DNA of 64,000 nt, from NCBI GenBank assembly GCA_948468315.1, contig CAOKHL010000001.1, forward strand, positions 1-64,000, in the 5' to 3' direction. Shown here in pieces: positions 8,266 through 16,417 of this stretch (its first letter is position 1; every line of letters begins with the position of its first letter). A program made the translations under genes and the position numbers. The stretch is from an uncultured Eubacteriales bacterium. Its GTDB lineage: Bacteria > Bacillota > Clostridia > TANB77 > CAG-508. A model generated the notes under the pieces. It was not told where the DNA came from. It worked only from the letters and a program-made list of their open reading frames with translations, and did not search any database.

Positions 8266-8895
8266 ATGATGTATATTGAATTAATGGTTATGTATGGTTT
8301 TATGGTTATGGCTTTAATATTTACGAGAGTTTGTAATATGAATAAAATCTCGTTGATTATCAAAACAGCTTTATCAATGTTTTTGATAATTCTAGTAATG
8401 ACATTATCATCTAAGGAAAATGTGATTATGATATCAATAATGTTTAGCTCAGTAGCAGATATATTTTTGGGCATACATAGAATTGAGAAAAAATCGACAT
8501 ATTTATTCTATATAGCACTATCACTAGTTACCCTTTCTCAAATTTGTTTACTGATATCATCGATTCAATTAGCTGGATTTAATATATATTCAGTTATATT
8601 GGCAATAATAATGAATCTTATTTTGTACTATGCTTTTAAAAGGAATTGTAAAATGAACAGTATGCAAAATATATCTATGATATATGCATATATATTTTTA
8701 CTTCTTGTTAGTAATGTTATTTTAAATGTTAGAAATCTAAATGTTATATATATTATAGCTGTGATTTTATACTGGATTTCAGATATCATATTATTTATAC
8801 AAAAGTTTATTTCAAAAAATAATAAAGATATATTAGATGGAATAAACAAAATGATGTATTATATAGCACAAATGTTATTTGTAATATATATATAA
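8266..8895 (+). CDS. YhhN/TMEM86-like integral membrane protein
   Basis: A 209-residue, almost fully hydrophobic protein with seven to eight predicted helices. The acidic helix motifs SVADIFLGI (near residue 64) and YWISDIILFIQKF (near 170) match the two conserved Asp-containing segments of the YhhN/TMEM86 family, some of whose members hydrolyse lysoplasmalogen. GGAGG precedes the ATG at 8266. Placement between a lipid kinase and PlsY supports a lipid role; substrate assignment would be inference only. Confidence 0.6.
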   Translation: MMYIELMVMYGFMVMALIFTRVCNMNKISLIIKTALSMFLIILVMTLSSKENVIMISIMFSSVADIFLGIHRIEKKSTYLFYIALSLVTLSQICLLISSIQLAGFNIYSVILAIIMNLILYYAFKRNCKMNSMQNISMIYAYIFLLLVSNVILNVRNLNVIYIIAVILYWISDIILFIQKFISKNNKDILDGINKMMYYIAQMLFVIYI

Positions 8896-8913
8896 TAAGT
8901 GAGGTAGAAGTTA

Positions 8914-9585
8914 ATGATTAGAATTTTTATTTTTTTAAGTATTGCATTTATAATATCTTATTTTGTAGGAAATTTCTGTGGAGCAATTATAATATCTAAA
9001 ATATTTATCAAAAAGGATATTAGGAATTTTGGCAGTTCAAATGCTGGAACAACTAATATGTCAAGAACTTTTGGTATTAAATTTGGAATTATAACATTTA
9101 TTATAGATTGCTTTAAAGGATTTCTGTCAGTAAAGGTTTTTAGTTGGTTCTTTGCAAGTTACTTTTCATATTTTTGGGGAGAATTTGCAGGATATTTAGT
9201 GGGCATTGCTATTATATTAGGACATAACTATCCATTAATTTTTAAATTTAAAGGAGGAAAAGGTTTTGCTAGTGTAATAGGTATATTTTTAGCAATTAAT
9301 CCATTAATGACTGTAATTACCTTAACAGGTTGCTTAATAGTATTATTTATTACTGATATAATGTCTACATATGCAATTTCATTTTTTACTGCAACTATGA
9401 TGTATACTTGCTTTATATCTGATATTAATTGGAGTATGAAGATATGTACAATAGTTTACTTTGTATTAGGAGTAGTAGCACATAGAAGCAATATTAATAA
9501 TTTTTTGAAAGGAAAAGAAAGAAAGTTAGGTATAAAGTCAAAGATACTAAAAAAATTAAATAAATTAAAGGAGGAACATATTTGA
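8914..9585 (+). CDS. plsY: Glycerol-3-phosphate acyltransferase PlsY
   Basis: A 223-residue integral membrane enzyme that transfers acyl groups from acyl-phosphate to glycerol-3-phosphate, the first step of phosphatidic acid synthesis. The three diagnostic loops are present: GSSNAGTTNMSRTFG, GHNYPLIFKFKGGKG, and the late VVAHRSNI. Five hydrophobic segments are visible. The stop overlaps the following HAD gene by 4 bases. Because it sits in a cluster with accessory lipid genes rather than a housekeeping context, it may be a second plsY copy. Confidence 0.92.
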   Translation: MIRIFIFLSIAFIISYFVGNFCGAIIISKIFIKKDIRNFGSSNAGTTNMSRTFGIKFGIITFIIDCFKGFLSVKVFSWFFASYFSYFWGEFAGYLVGIAIILGHNYPLIFKFKGGKGFASVIGIFLAINPLMTVITLTGCLIVLFITDIMSTYAISFFTATMMYTCFISDINWSMKICTIVYFVLGVVAHRSNINNFLKGKERKLGIKSKILKKLNKLKEEHI

Positions 9586-10397
9586 AATTATTTGCTTTTG
9601 ATCTTGACAAAACAACATTAAATTCAAAAGGCAAATTGTCAGAAATCAATTCTAGAATACTTGATACTATGCTGTTTAGAAATATTATATTAATTCCTGC
9701 TACTGGTAGAAATTTATATGGAATACCAAGTGAAGTTTTAAAAGAAGGAATTAGATATGCTATAGTATCAAATGGAGCAGAGGTAGTTGATGTTATAGAA
9801 AATAAAGTGATTTGGAAAAGAAAACTATCTAATAGAGATTTACAGTTATTGGTAAGTAAATTTAAAAGAAGATATTTTTTATTTACATTACACACAGACT
9901 GTAGTTGTTTCGATTCAACTTTATTTCAAATGCTTGTAAGAAAATTAGTGTTCAAAAAATCAAGTATATTCTTTCCAAAGTTTAAGAATATAATTAATTT
10001 TGAGGAAATTGACAAAATTCAACTTATGTTTCTTTCAAAGAAAAAATTAAAAACAATATATAGTATGGTAAAAAGTATAGAGACAATACATGTTGTAAAG
10101 TCCTCTAAGCACAGCATAGAAATTACTAATATTAATGCAACAAAGGGTAATGCATTAAAATTTATTTCTGAATATTTAAACATAGATAGAGCAGATATCG
10201 CTAGTATAGGAGACAATGATAATGATATTGAAATGCTAGAATATTCAGGAATTTCATATGCAGTACAAAATGCATCTGAAAAAGCAAGAAAAGTTGCTAA
10301 TTATATTGTTAGCAATAATGATGAAGATGCATTAAAAGATATTATATTAAATGATGAACTACTAAAACTGGACTATTCCCTAAAAAGTAGAGTATAA
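9582..10397 (+). CDS. HAD-superfamily hydrolase, Cof type (IIB)
   Basis: A 271-residue protein. Motif I is FDLDKTTLN (nucleophile Asp and acid Asp), motif II PATGRN, motif III the lysine in NATKGNAL, motif IV SIGDNDNDIEML. The C2-type cap lies between motifs II and III, as in Cof/SupH-like sugar-phosphate phosphatases. TTG at 9582 is the start, with GGAGG at 9571. Last gene of the lipid cluster and translationally coupled to plsY, so a phospho-lipid or glycerol-phosphate substrate is plausible. Confidence 0.85.
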   Translation: MKLFAFDLDKTTLNSKGKLSEINSRILDTMLFRNIILIPATGRNLYGIPSEVLKEGIRYAIVSNGAEVVDVIENKVIWKRKLSNRDLQLLVSKFKRRYFLFTLHTDCSCFDSTLFQMLVRKLVFKKSSIFFPKFKNIINFEEIDKIQLMFLSKKKLKTIYSMVKSIETIHVVKSSKHSIEITNINATKGNALKFISEYLNIDRADIASIGDNDNDIEMLEYSGISYAVQNASEKARKVANYIVSNNDEDALKDIILNDELLKLDYSLKSRV

Positions 10398-10407
10398 AAA
10401 TTGCTCG

Positions 10408-10441
10408 AAGAGACATAGAAAAATTTCTGTGTCTCTTATTT
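10408..10441 (+). terminator. Terminator of the lipid cluster
   Basis: AAGAGACATAGAAA pairs with TTTCTGTGTCTCTT (one G-U), ending in a T-rich stretch. Confidence 0.75.
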
Positions 10442-10610
10442 ATATTATAGGAAAGCTTTACATTTATAATATAGCCATTATGGTAATAATGATATTAGAA
10501 AGAAATATAATTAAGAAATAAAAAATATTAAAGAATATACAGAAATTGTAAATGGAAAAAAGAAAATATGATAAAATTTATATAACGAAGAGGAATTATG
10601 AGAATATTTG

Positions 10611-10692
10611 TATGGCAATCGCTTAAAAATTTTATTAAAAAATAAGAATTGAGTATTTTCAATATGTAGAAGTTTTTTAAGCGATTGCCATA
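10611..10692. mobile_element. 82-bp MITE-like element with 19-bp terminal inverted repeats and 9-bp target duplication
   Basis: TATGGCAATCGCTTAAAAA (10611-10629) is matched exactly by its reverse complement at 10674-10692. The element is flanked on both sides by GAATATTTG (10602-10610 and 10693-10701), a 9-bp direct repeat with the form of a target-site duplication. It contains no ORF. The remainder of 10442-10748 shows nothing else beyond the promoter. Confidence 0.8.
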
Positions 10693-10698
10693 GAATAT

Positions 10699-10727
10699 TT
10701 GAAAATTATATTCTTTTATGTTACTAT
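10699..10727 (+). promoter_or_regulatory. Promoter copy shared with 5046
   Basis: TTGAAA, 17 bases, TACTAT, nearly identical to 5046-5074. The adjacent MITE inserted at its upstream edge. Confidence 0.65.
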
Positions 10728-10748
10728 TGTGAAATAGGAAGGCTATAA

Positions 10749-10817
10749 ATGAATGTGCAAAATAATATTATTAAATTAGGATATATTAAAACTAATACAA
10801 AACAAGGAGAGATATAA
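10749..10817 (+). CDS. 22-residue leader peptide ORF coupled to the hydrolase
   Basis: ATG 10749 follows AGGAAGG. The product is MNVQNNIIKLGYIKTNTKQG plus EI. Its TAA overlaps the hydrolase ATG by one base (TAATG), so translation of the peptide should couple to the hydrolase. No homology is recognisable. Confidence 0.45.
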   Translation: MNVQNNIIKLGYIKTNTKQGEI

Positions 10818-11743
10818 TGGATAAAACAAATAAGTTTGAAAACATAGAAAAAATATTTATAAATTCAAAAGATGGATATAAATTAGATGTTCATATATTT
10901 GAAGTAAAAGAAGCGAAAGCTGTTGTTCAAATTATACATGGTATGGAAGAACATCAAGAAAGATATGAAACATTTATAAACTTTCTAAATCAAAACGGAT
11001 TAACAGTGGTAAGTTCTGATATGAGAGGACATGGTAAAAACGCCAAAGACTTAGGTTTCTTTAAAGAAAATAAAGGATATGTAGAACTTATAGAAGACCA
11101 AAAGACCATTACAGAATTTATTAAAAAGCGTTTTCAAAATCTTCCTGTTTATATATTTGCTCATTCTATGGGAACTATTATAACAAGAGTACTTCTTCAA
11201 GAAAATTCACAAAATTATAGTAAAATAGTTCTTTCAGGCTATCCAAATTATCAAATTGGAGCATATTTTGGAATATTATTAACAAATATTATAAAAGCAT
11301 TTCGTGGAGCAAAATACAAATCAAAATTGGTAGAGTCACTAAGTGTAGGTTCTTTTAATAAAAAAATTAAGAATGCCAAAACAAAAAGTGATTGGGTATG
11401 TCATAATGAAGAAACAATAAAACAATATGCCAAAGACCCATATTGTGGAATAGGGTTTACTTGTTCTGCGTATAATGACTTATTTTATTTAGTTATAATG
11501 ATGCATAATTATAAAAGATATAATAATGTTAATAAAGAACTGGAATTATTGCTATTGCGAGGAAAGGATGACATTTGTGTTGGTGGAGACACTGGAGCAA
11601 AAGATTCACGAGATGTATTATTAAAAGCAGGTTTTAGTAAAATGAAATTTATTGATTATCCAAATATGAGACATGAAATATTAGCTGAAAAAGATAATCA
11701 AAAGGTATATAAAGATATAATAGAATTTTATGAGAAAAATTAA
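10817..11743 (+). CDS. Alpha/beta hydrolase, monoacylglycerol-lipase/lysophospholipase type
   Basis: A 308-residue protein with the oxyanion segment IIHGMEEHQERYE, the DMRGHGKN loop, and the nucleophile elbow FAHSMGT (GxSxG variant with serine). A late acid/His region is RGKDDICVGG and YPNMRHEI. This order matches the PldB/monoglyceride lipase group that cleaves acyl chains from lysophospholipids or monoacylglycerols. No signal peptide, so probably cytosolic. It follows a short coupled leader ORF and lies close to phospholipid genes, consistent with lipid turnover. Confidence 0.85.
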   Translation: MDKTNKFENIEKIFINSKDGYKLDVHIFEVKEAKAVVQIIHGMEEHQERYETFINFLNQNGLTVVSSDMRGHGKNAKDLGFFKENKGYVELIEDQKTITEFIKKRFQNLPVYIFAHSMGTIITRVLLQENSQNYSKIVLSGYPNYQIGAYFGILLTNIIKAFRGAKYKSKLVESLSVGSFNKKIKNAKTKSDWVCHNEETIKQYAKDPYCGIGFTCSAYNDLFYLVIMMHNYKRYNNVNKELELLLLRGKDDICVGGDTGAKDSRDVLLKAGFSKMKFIDYPNMRHEILAEKDNQKVYKDIIEFYEKN

Positions 11744-11778
11744 AATAGAAAAATATATTAAACCTTGAGGAGAAACAA

Positions 11779-12654
11779 ATGAGCAAAATAAATGAAAAAG
11801 AACTAAAAGAATTATTTAATGATGTAAGAGACGCAAAAACATTCGAAAAATTATACTCAAAATATAATAATTTAGTATATGGAATAGCATTTAGTATTTT
11901 AAAAAATAGACCAGATTCAGAAGATGTAATGCAAATTGTTTTTGCCAAAATATATTCAACTAAAAAAGAAAAAATGCCAACAAAAAAGCAAGCAAGTTGG
12001 CTATATACATTAACTAAAAATGAGGCAATATCTTTACTAAGAAAGAAAAAGAAATATGTAGATATAGAAAATGTTTATGAAATACCTAGTGATAATAATG
12101 AAATAGAAAAAGTAATAGACAAAGAAGAATATACTAGGTTAATGGAAAAACTGAGTGCAAAGGAAAGAGAAATTGTATCTTTAAAAATAATATCAAATTT
12201 ATCATTTGAACAAATTGGGAAGTTATTAAATGAACCAACAGGAACAGTAAAATGGAGATATTATAAATCTGTGCATACATTAAAATTGTTACTAAGTAAT
12301 TTGGCTATGTTTGGTGTTGCTTTTGTAATAGGAATAAAAACCTTATTTAAAAAAGAAAAAGTTAATAATATGAATAAAGAAAATATAGATAACGAAAATC
12401 AAGATATAAATGCAGAGGAAACTAAAAATGGAGCAGAGCAGATAAAAGGAGAAATAGAAAGTATTAAAGATAATATTGAACAAAATGAGGAAAAACAAGA
12501 AACACTAATTGAAGTTGATACTGAAAACAATAATGTAAATGGTTTTGGAATAGGATTATTAAGTTTATCAGCAATATTTTTAATACTTACAATTATTTTA
12601 TCAATTTTTTTAATAAAATACCAACTAAAATCAAGTAAAAAAACGTCTAAATAG
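11779..12654 (+). CDS. ECF-like sigma factor with a C-terminal membrane-anchored tail
   Basis: A 291-residue protein. Residues 1-175 are a sigma-70-type protein: region 2 FEKLYSKYNNLVYGIAFSIL with DSEDVMQIVFAKIY, and region 4 LSAKEREIVSLKIISNLSFE followed by QIGKLLNEPTGTVKWR. It continues into a hydrophobic segment (about 176-190), an acidic Asn/Glu-rich linker, and a strong C-terminal helix near residues 258-282. A sigma factor carrying its own membrane segments could be held inactive at the membrane until released. It is followed 28 bases later by an anchored extracellular protein, a possible sensor or target. Confidence 0.8.
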   Translation: MSKINEKELKELFNDVRDAKTFEKLYSKYNNLVYGIAFSILKNRPDSEDVMQIVFAKIYSTKKEKMPTKKQASWLYTLTKNEAISLLRKKKKYVDIENVYEIPSDNNEIEKVIDKEEYTRLMEKLSAKEREIVSLKIISNLSFEQIGKLLNEPTGTVKWRYYKSVHTLKLLLSNLAMFGVAFVIGIKTLFKKEKVNNMNKENIDNENQDINAEETKNGAEQIKGEIESIKDNIEQNEEKQETLIEVDTENNNVNGFGIGLLSLSAIFLILTIILSIFLIKYQLKSSKKTSK

Positions 12655-12682
12655 TATAAACAAAATTAAGGAGGATTTTATT

Positions 12683-13765
12683 ATGAAAAAATTATTAATA
12701 GTGTTAGGAGTTGTGATTTTATTTGTTGTAGTTGTATTTGGGGTACATAAAATAACAAGCCAAAGTGAAGCAAAAATACCAAAGAAAGAGGCTGTATTAA
12801 GTGCTAAAGGGATAAAAACAGCACTTACATTAGAAGATGAATTAGAAAGTAACACAATATGGTGTGGTACATTTGGGCTTATTTGGAATGATTTAAAAAA
12901 TGATTTAGCTAAACAAGATATAGTATTTAGTCCACAAATAAAAGTTGTAGAAAATTTAAATAAGGAAACATTTGGAACAAAAGATTTATCAGAAAAGAGC
13001 TATTATAAAAAGATAGGAACACCATCAATTGCATTAAAAAAAGAAATAGAAAAAGCTATAAAAGATAAATTTAATGAAACAAGTGATATTCTTGATGATT
13101 TTCAGTGGGAAGGAAGAGACACTAAAGATTACTTTTTATATGTAATGTTAAAAAAAGAATTTAAATTTGAAAAAGCTTTTGAGGAATTAGAAGAAGGAAA
13201 ATTCGAGAACTACAATAATGTAAAGTATTTTGGTATAAAGAAAAATAGTGAAAAAGATGAATTAAGGGGACAAGTAGAAGTATTATATTATAACTCTAAA
13301 GATGATTTTTCTATAAAGTTGAAAACGAAACAGGAAGATGAAGTAATATTATGTAAAAATCCAAAAGGAAATACTTTTAATGAAATTTATCAAAATATTG
13401 ATAAACAAAGAAATGAATATAAAGGAAAAAGAGGTTTACAAAAAGGAGAGTTACTAAAAGTTCCTAATATTAAAATTAAAGAAAAAACAGAGTTTAAAGA
13501 ACTTCAAGAAAAATCATTTTATTTTTCAAATGGGGATAGTTATGAGATTGAAAAAGCAATACAAACAATACAATTTGAGTTAGATAAAAATGGTGGAAAA
13601 ATAAAAAGTGAAGCGGGAATGATGCTTAAAAATGAGTCTATGATGATAGATGATGATATAAGAGAATTTGCATTAGATAAAACATTTGCAATATTCTTGA
13701 AAGAACAAGGTAAAGATAATCCATATTTTGCTGGGAAAATAAGTGATATTACAAAGTTTCAATAG
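12683..13765 (+). CDS. Membrane-anchored extracytoplasmic protein, weakly serpin-like at the C-terminus
   Basis: A 360-residue protein with an N-terminal anchor (residues 4-22, LLIVLGVVILFVVVVFGVH) and no cysteine lipobox. The body is hydrophilic. The C-terminal region reads REFALDKTFAIFLKEQGKDN followed by PYFAGKISD, which is reminiscent of the C-terminal strand of serpins (RPFxFxIxD...FxGxxxxP), but I see no clear reactive-centre loop. Treat the serpin link as a suggestion only. GGAGG precedes the ATG. It probably forms an operon with the membrane-tailed sigma factor. Confidence 0.55.
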   Translation: MKKLLIVLGVVILFVVVVFGVHKITSQSEAKIPKKEAVLSAKGIKTALTLEDELESNTIWCGTFGLIWNDLKNDLAKQDIVFSPQIKVVENLNKETFGTKDLSEKSYYKKIGTPSIALKKEIEKAIKDKFNETSDILDDFQWEGRDTKDYFLYVMLKKEFKFEKAFEELEEGKFENYNNVKYFGIKKNSEKDELRGQVEVLYYNSKDDFSIKLKTKQEDEVILCKNPKGNTFNEIYQNIDKQRNEYKGKRGLQKGELLKVPNIKIKEKTEFKELQEKSFYFSNGDSYEIEKAIQTIQFELDKNGGKIKSEAGMMLKNESMMIDDDIREFALDKTFAIFLKEQGKDNPYFAGKISDITKFQ

Positions 13766-13770
13766 AATTA

Positions 13771-13802
13771 AAGAAAGTTGCATTAGATGTGACTTTCTTT
13801 TT
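13771..13802 (+). terminator. Terminator after the anchored protein
   Basis: AAGAAAGT and ACTTTCTT arms followed by TTTC. Confidence 0.65.
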
Positions 13803-13831
13803 CACTATATAAAAATTTTTCCAAAAAACTA

Positions 13832-13860
13832 TTGACAAATAACATACCTAGATATACAAT
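13832..13860 (+). promoter_or_regulatory. Promoter of the padR operon
   Basis: TTGACA (13832-13837), 17 bases, TACAAT (13855-13860). ATATAC/GTATAT-like symmetry near the -10 could be a PadR operator, but this is tentative. Confidence 0.7.
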
Positions 13861-13907
13861 GCAAATATACATAGAATAACAAGGTATAAAAAGGAGGTAA
13901 ATTATCA

Positions 13908-14247
13908 TTGAAAGTAAGTAAAGAATTATTAAAAGGAAGTACAGATTTATTAGTTTTAAGTTTAATAGAAAAAGAACCAATGTATGGGTATCAAATGATA
14001 AAAGAGCTAAGCCTAAAATCACAAGATATATTTGTACTTCAAGAAGGAACATTATATCCTATATTACATTCTCTAGAAGAAAAAAATTATATTTCTTCAT
14101 ATTGGGATGAAACAGGAGCTAAAAAAAGAAAATATTATACAATTACAAAAGATGGAAAAAAACATTTAAAAGAAAAGAAAGAGGAATGGAAAACATATAG
14201 TTATGGCATAAATAATGTTATACGGAGGTGTTTTATTTGGATATTAA
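13908..14247 (+). CDS. PadR-family transcriptional regulator, +1 shift at CGG 14223
   Basis: A 112-residue protein after the shift. The winged-helix core is clear: LLVLSLIEKEPMYGYQMIKE, then LQEGTLYPILHSLEEKNYIS and KRKYYTITKDGKKHL. Without the shift the tail reads RRCFIWILKVF. Skipping the C gives VIGGVLFGY and stop at 14247, the usual 'NxxxGGVxF' ending of PadR proteins. TTG 13908 is the start, set by AAAAGGAGGT. The gene overlaps the next one, whose Shine-Dalgarno sequence GGAGGTG is the frameshift site itself. It probably represses this operon. Confidence 0.85.
14223..14226 (+). other. CGGA +1 recoding site in padR, embedded in the next gene's ribosome site
   Basis: In-frame ATA-CGG-AGG. 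Resuming at GGA-GGT gives Gly-Gly and a family-typical C-terminus eight codons later. The same GGAGGTG serves as Shine-Dalgarno for the TTG at 14237. Confidence 0.75.
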
Positions 14248-15617
14248 AAGTTTTTTAACAACAGTTTGTAATGAAATAAAATATAAACCTATAAGAGAAA
14301 ATATTTCAGAAGAATTAAAAGGACATATAGAAGAAGCAAAAGAGGAGTTTATAAGTAAAGGATTTGAGCCACAAGAAGCAGAAGAAAAAGCTGTAGAAGG
14401 AATGGGAGAAGCGGAAGACATAGGAAAGAAGTTAAACAAAGTTCATAAACCAAAATTAGATTGGAAATTATTGATATTAGTAATAATTTTAATAAGTTTT
14501 GGAATAGTAGTTGCATTTTTACATAATGAAAATGCAATTAATAGTAAAATAGAAAATACAATTTTTTATATAATTATAGGAAGTGTTTTAGGGATAGCAA
14601 TATATTTTTTTGATTATAGAAAAATGAGAAAATATTCTAATGTGATATATATAGTAGCAACAATAATAATGTTTTTACCATTTTTGGGAATGAGTAGTAT
14701 GGTAAATGGGATAAATCAAGTAAGACTTTTTGGTGTTGTATTTAATCCAAGTACAGTTACAGTTCCATTATATCTTATAGCTTTTATTGGATATATAATA
14801 GACTACAATAAAGAAAATAATATTAATATACAAATTCAAGATGAAAAATTCAAAATAAATAAAGACTTTGGGAAAATATTAATACTTTCAATAGTTTCAT
14901 TAATATTACTGGTAAATATCCCATCAATAGTTAATGCAGCAATGTTAGGGTTAGCATATATTATAATTACGACAATGAAAATAATTCAAGAAGATAAAGA
15001 TAAAGCAAAAAAATTAATTACATTATATGGGCTTCCTTTAATTATGGTAATAATGTTTATTATTATAATTGATGGTGGAATATATCTATATAGATTTCAA
15101 AGAATAATATCATCATTTAAACCAGAAATTGACCCTCAGGGCTCAGGTTATGTAGGTATGTTACAAAAAGAAATATTAAAAAATTCAAAATTTATAGGAG
15201 AGGCCGATACTGAAATTATTACAACAGAAAAATATATTATAGCAATAGATAGTAATTATACTTTTATATATTTGCTTCGGAAAGACAGGTGTATTATTTG
15301 CTGGGATATTGGTTTTAACAATTATATTAGTTTCTTTAAAATTAATTATAAATGCAAAAAATATAAAAGATAAATATGGAAAAATGTTAATAATAGGTTT
15401 AGGGATTTTATATATTTTCCAATCTATTGCAAGTGTACTTATGAATATAAATTTAGGTATACAAACAGGAGTAAATTTACCTTTTGTAGGTTATGGAGGA
15501 GTACACTTTGTAGTAAATATGTTAAGTATAGGAATTATATTTTCTGTATATAGGAGAAAAGATATAAATTTATATGATAAAACAAATATGGTAGATTTGG
15601 AGGAAAATATTAAATGA
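14237..15617 (+). CDS. FtsW/RodA/SpoVE-family protein with N-terminal permease-prefix domain, +1 shift at CGG 15278
   Basis: The N-terminal 75 residues are a helical cytosolic domain (ISEELKGHIEEAKEEFISKG, AVEGMGEAEDIGKKL) of the kind fused to permeases next to padR genes. About ten membrane helices follow, with FtsW-like signatures NGINQVRLFG and, after the shift, FIYLLGKTGVLFAG and NLPFVGYGG. The last corresponds to the LPFxSYGG region of SEDS glycosyltransferases. Skipping C at 15278 restores a 459-residue protein. The start is TTG 14237 behind GGAGGTG. It overlaps the vanZ-like gene by 4 bases. It is probably a paralogue rather than the cell-division enzyme. Confidence 0.82.
15278..15281 (+). 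other. CGGA +1 recoding site in the FtsW-like gene
   Basis: In-frame CTT-CGG-AAA. Resuming at GGA gives GKTG, matching the conserved E/L-x-G-x-x-G loop of SEDS proteins. Confidence 0.85.
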
Positions 15618-16291
15618 AAAAGAACTGGGTTATTATTATATCTGCAATAATAATTTTTTGTATGGTTTGTTTAGATCTATTTTGTACAAATTTAATGTTA
15701 GATATAAAATTTAAATTAATAGTATATATATTTGTAAGTGCATTAGTTTTTATAGATATGAAGATAAAAAATAAAAAGGAGACAGATGAAAACCAAAAAG
15801 AAAAAAATAGAAAAAAGGCATTAATTATCATTTTTATAATTTATACAATTTTAATAATGAGCTTATTATTATTTGATAATTCGTATAGAAGGTTTGGAAT
15901 GTGGGACAATATAAATTTATTTTCAAAAGAGCATTTTGAATTTTATAGTAATTTTATACCATTTAAAACTATTTATGACTTTGTTCAAAGAACAATACAA
16001 GGAAATATAAATACTAATATCGTATTTACAAACATAGTAGGAAATATTGTTGTATTTGCTCCTTATGGATTGTTTATACCAATGATTTTTAAAGATAAAT
16101 TTTCGAATTTAAAAAATTTTACATTATTAATGGTAGGAATAGTTTTTATTGTAGAATGTGTACAATTTATTACTATGAAGGGAGCTTTTGATATAGATGA
16201 TTTAATTTTAAATGTATTTGGTGCGATTATTGTGTTTGGTTTGATGAAAGTAAAGAAGATAAGAATGTTTGTAGAAGGTATTTTAAAATAA
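15614..16291 (+). CDS. VanZ-like membrane protein
   Basis: A 225-residue protein with about five hydrophobic segments. The VanZ-family core is seen as NLIPFKT-like FYSNFIPFKTIYDFV, then IVGNIVVFAPYGLFIPMIF and VECVQFIT...GAFDIDDLILNVFGAIIVF. These match the F-x-P-F...N-x-x-x-F-x-P-x-G...D-x-D-D-x-x-x-N pattern. ATGA overlap with the upstream FtsW-like gene suggests one transcript under PadR control. VanZ proteins are linked to glycopeptide (teicoplanin) tolerance in some bacteria, but most family members are uncharacterised. Confidence 0.82.
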   Translation: MKKNWVIIISAIIIFCMVCLDLFCTNLMLDIKFKLIVYIFVSALVFIDMKIKNKKETDENQKEKNRKKALIIIFIIYTILIMSLLLFDNSYRRFGMWDNINLFSKEHFEFYSNFIPFKTIYDFVQRTIQGNINTNIVFTNIVGNIVVFAPYGLFIPMIFKDKFSNLKNFTLLMVGIVFIVECVQFITMKGAFDIDDLILNVFGAIIVFGLMKVKKIRMFVEGILK

Positions 16292-16313
16292 ATTTAGAGT
16301 AGTATCTAATCAT

Positions 16314-16342
16314 GAAGTGGTTCACTAGCCACTTCTTTTTTA
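16314..16342 (+). terminator. Terminator of the padR operon
   Basis: GAAGTGG / CCACTTC arms followed by T7. Confidence 0.85.
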
Positions 16343-16417
16343 TACCACTTTTAATAATCCAAACATTGTAAAAAAAACACATTTATGTTAAAATGATTTT
16401 CAAAGAAGGGAAACACT

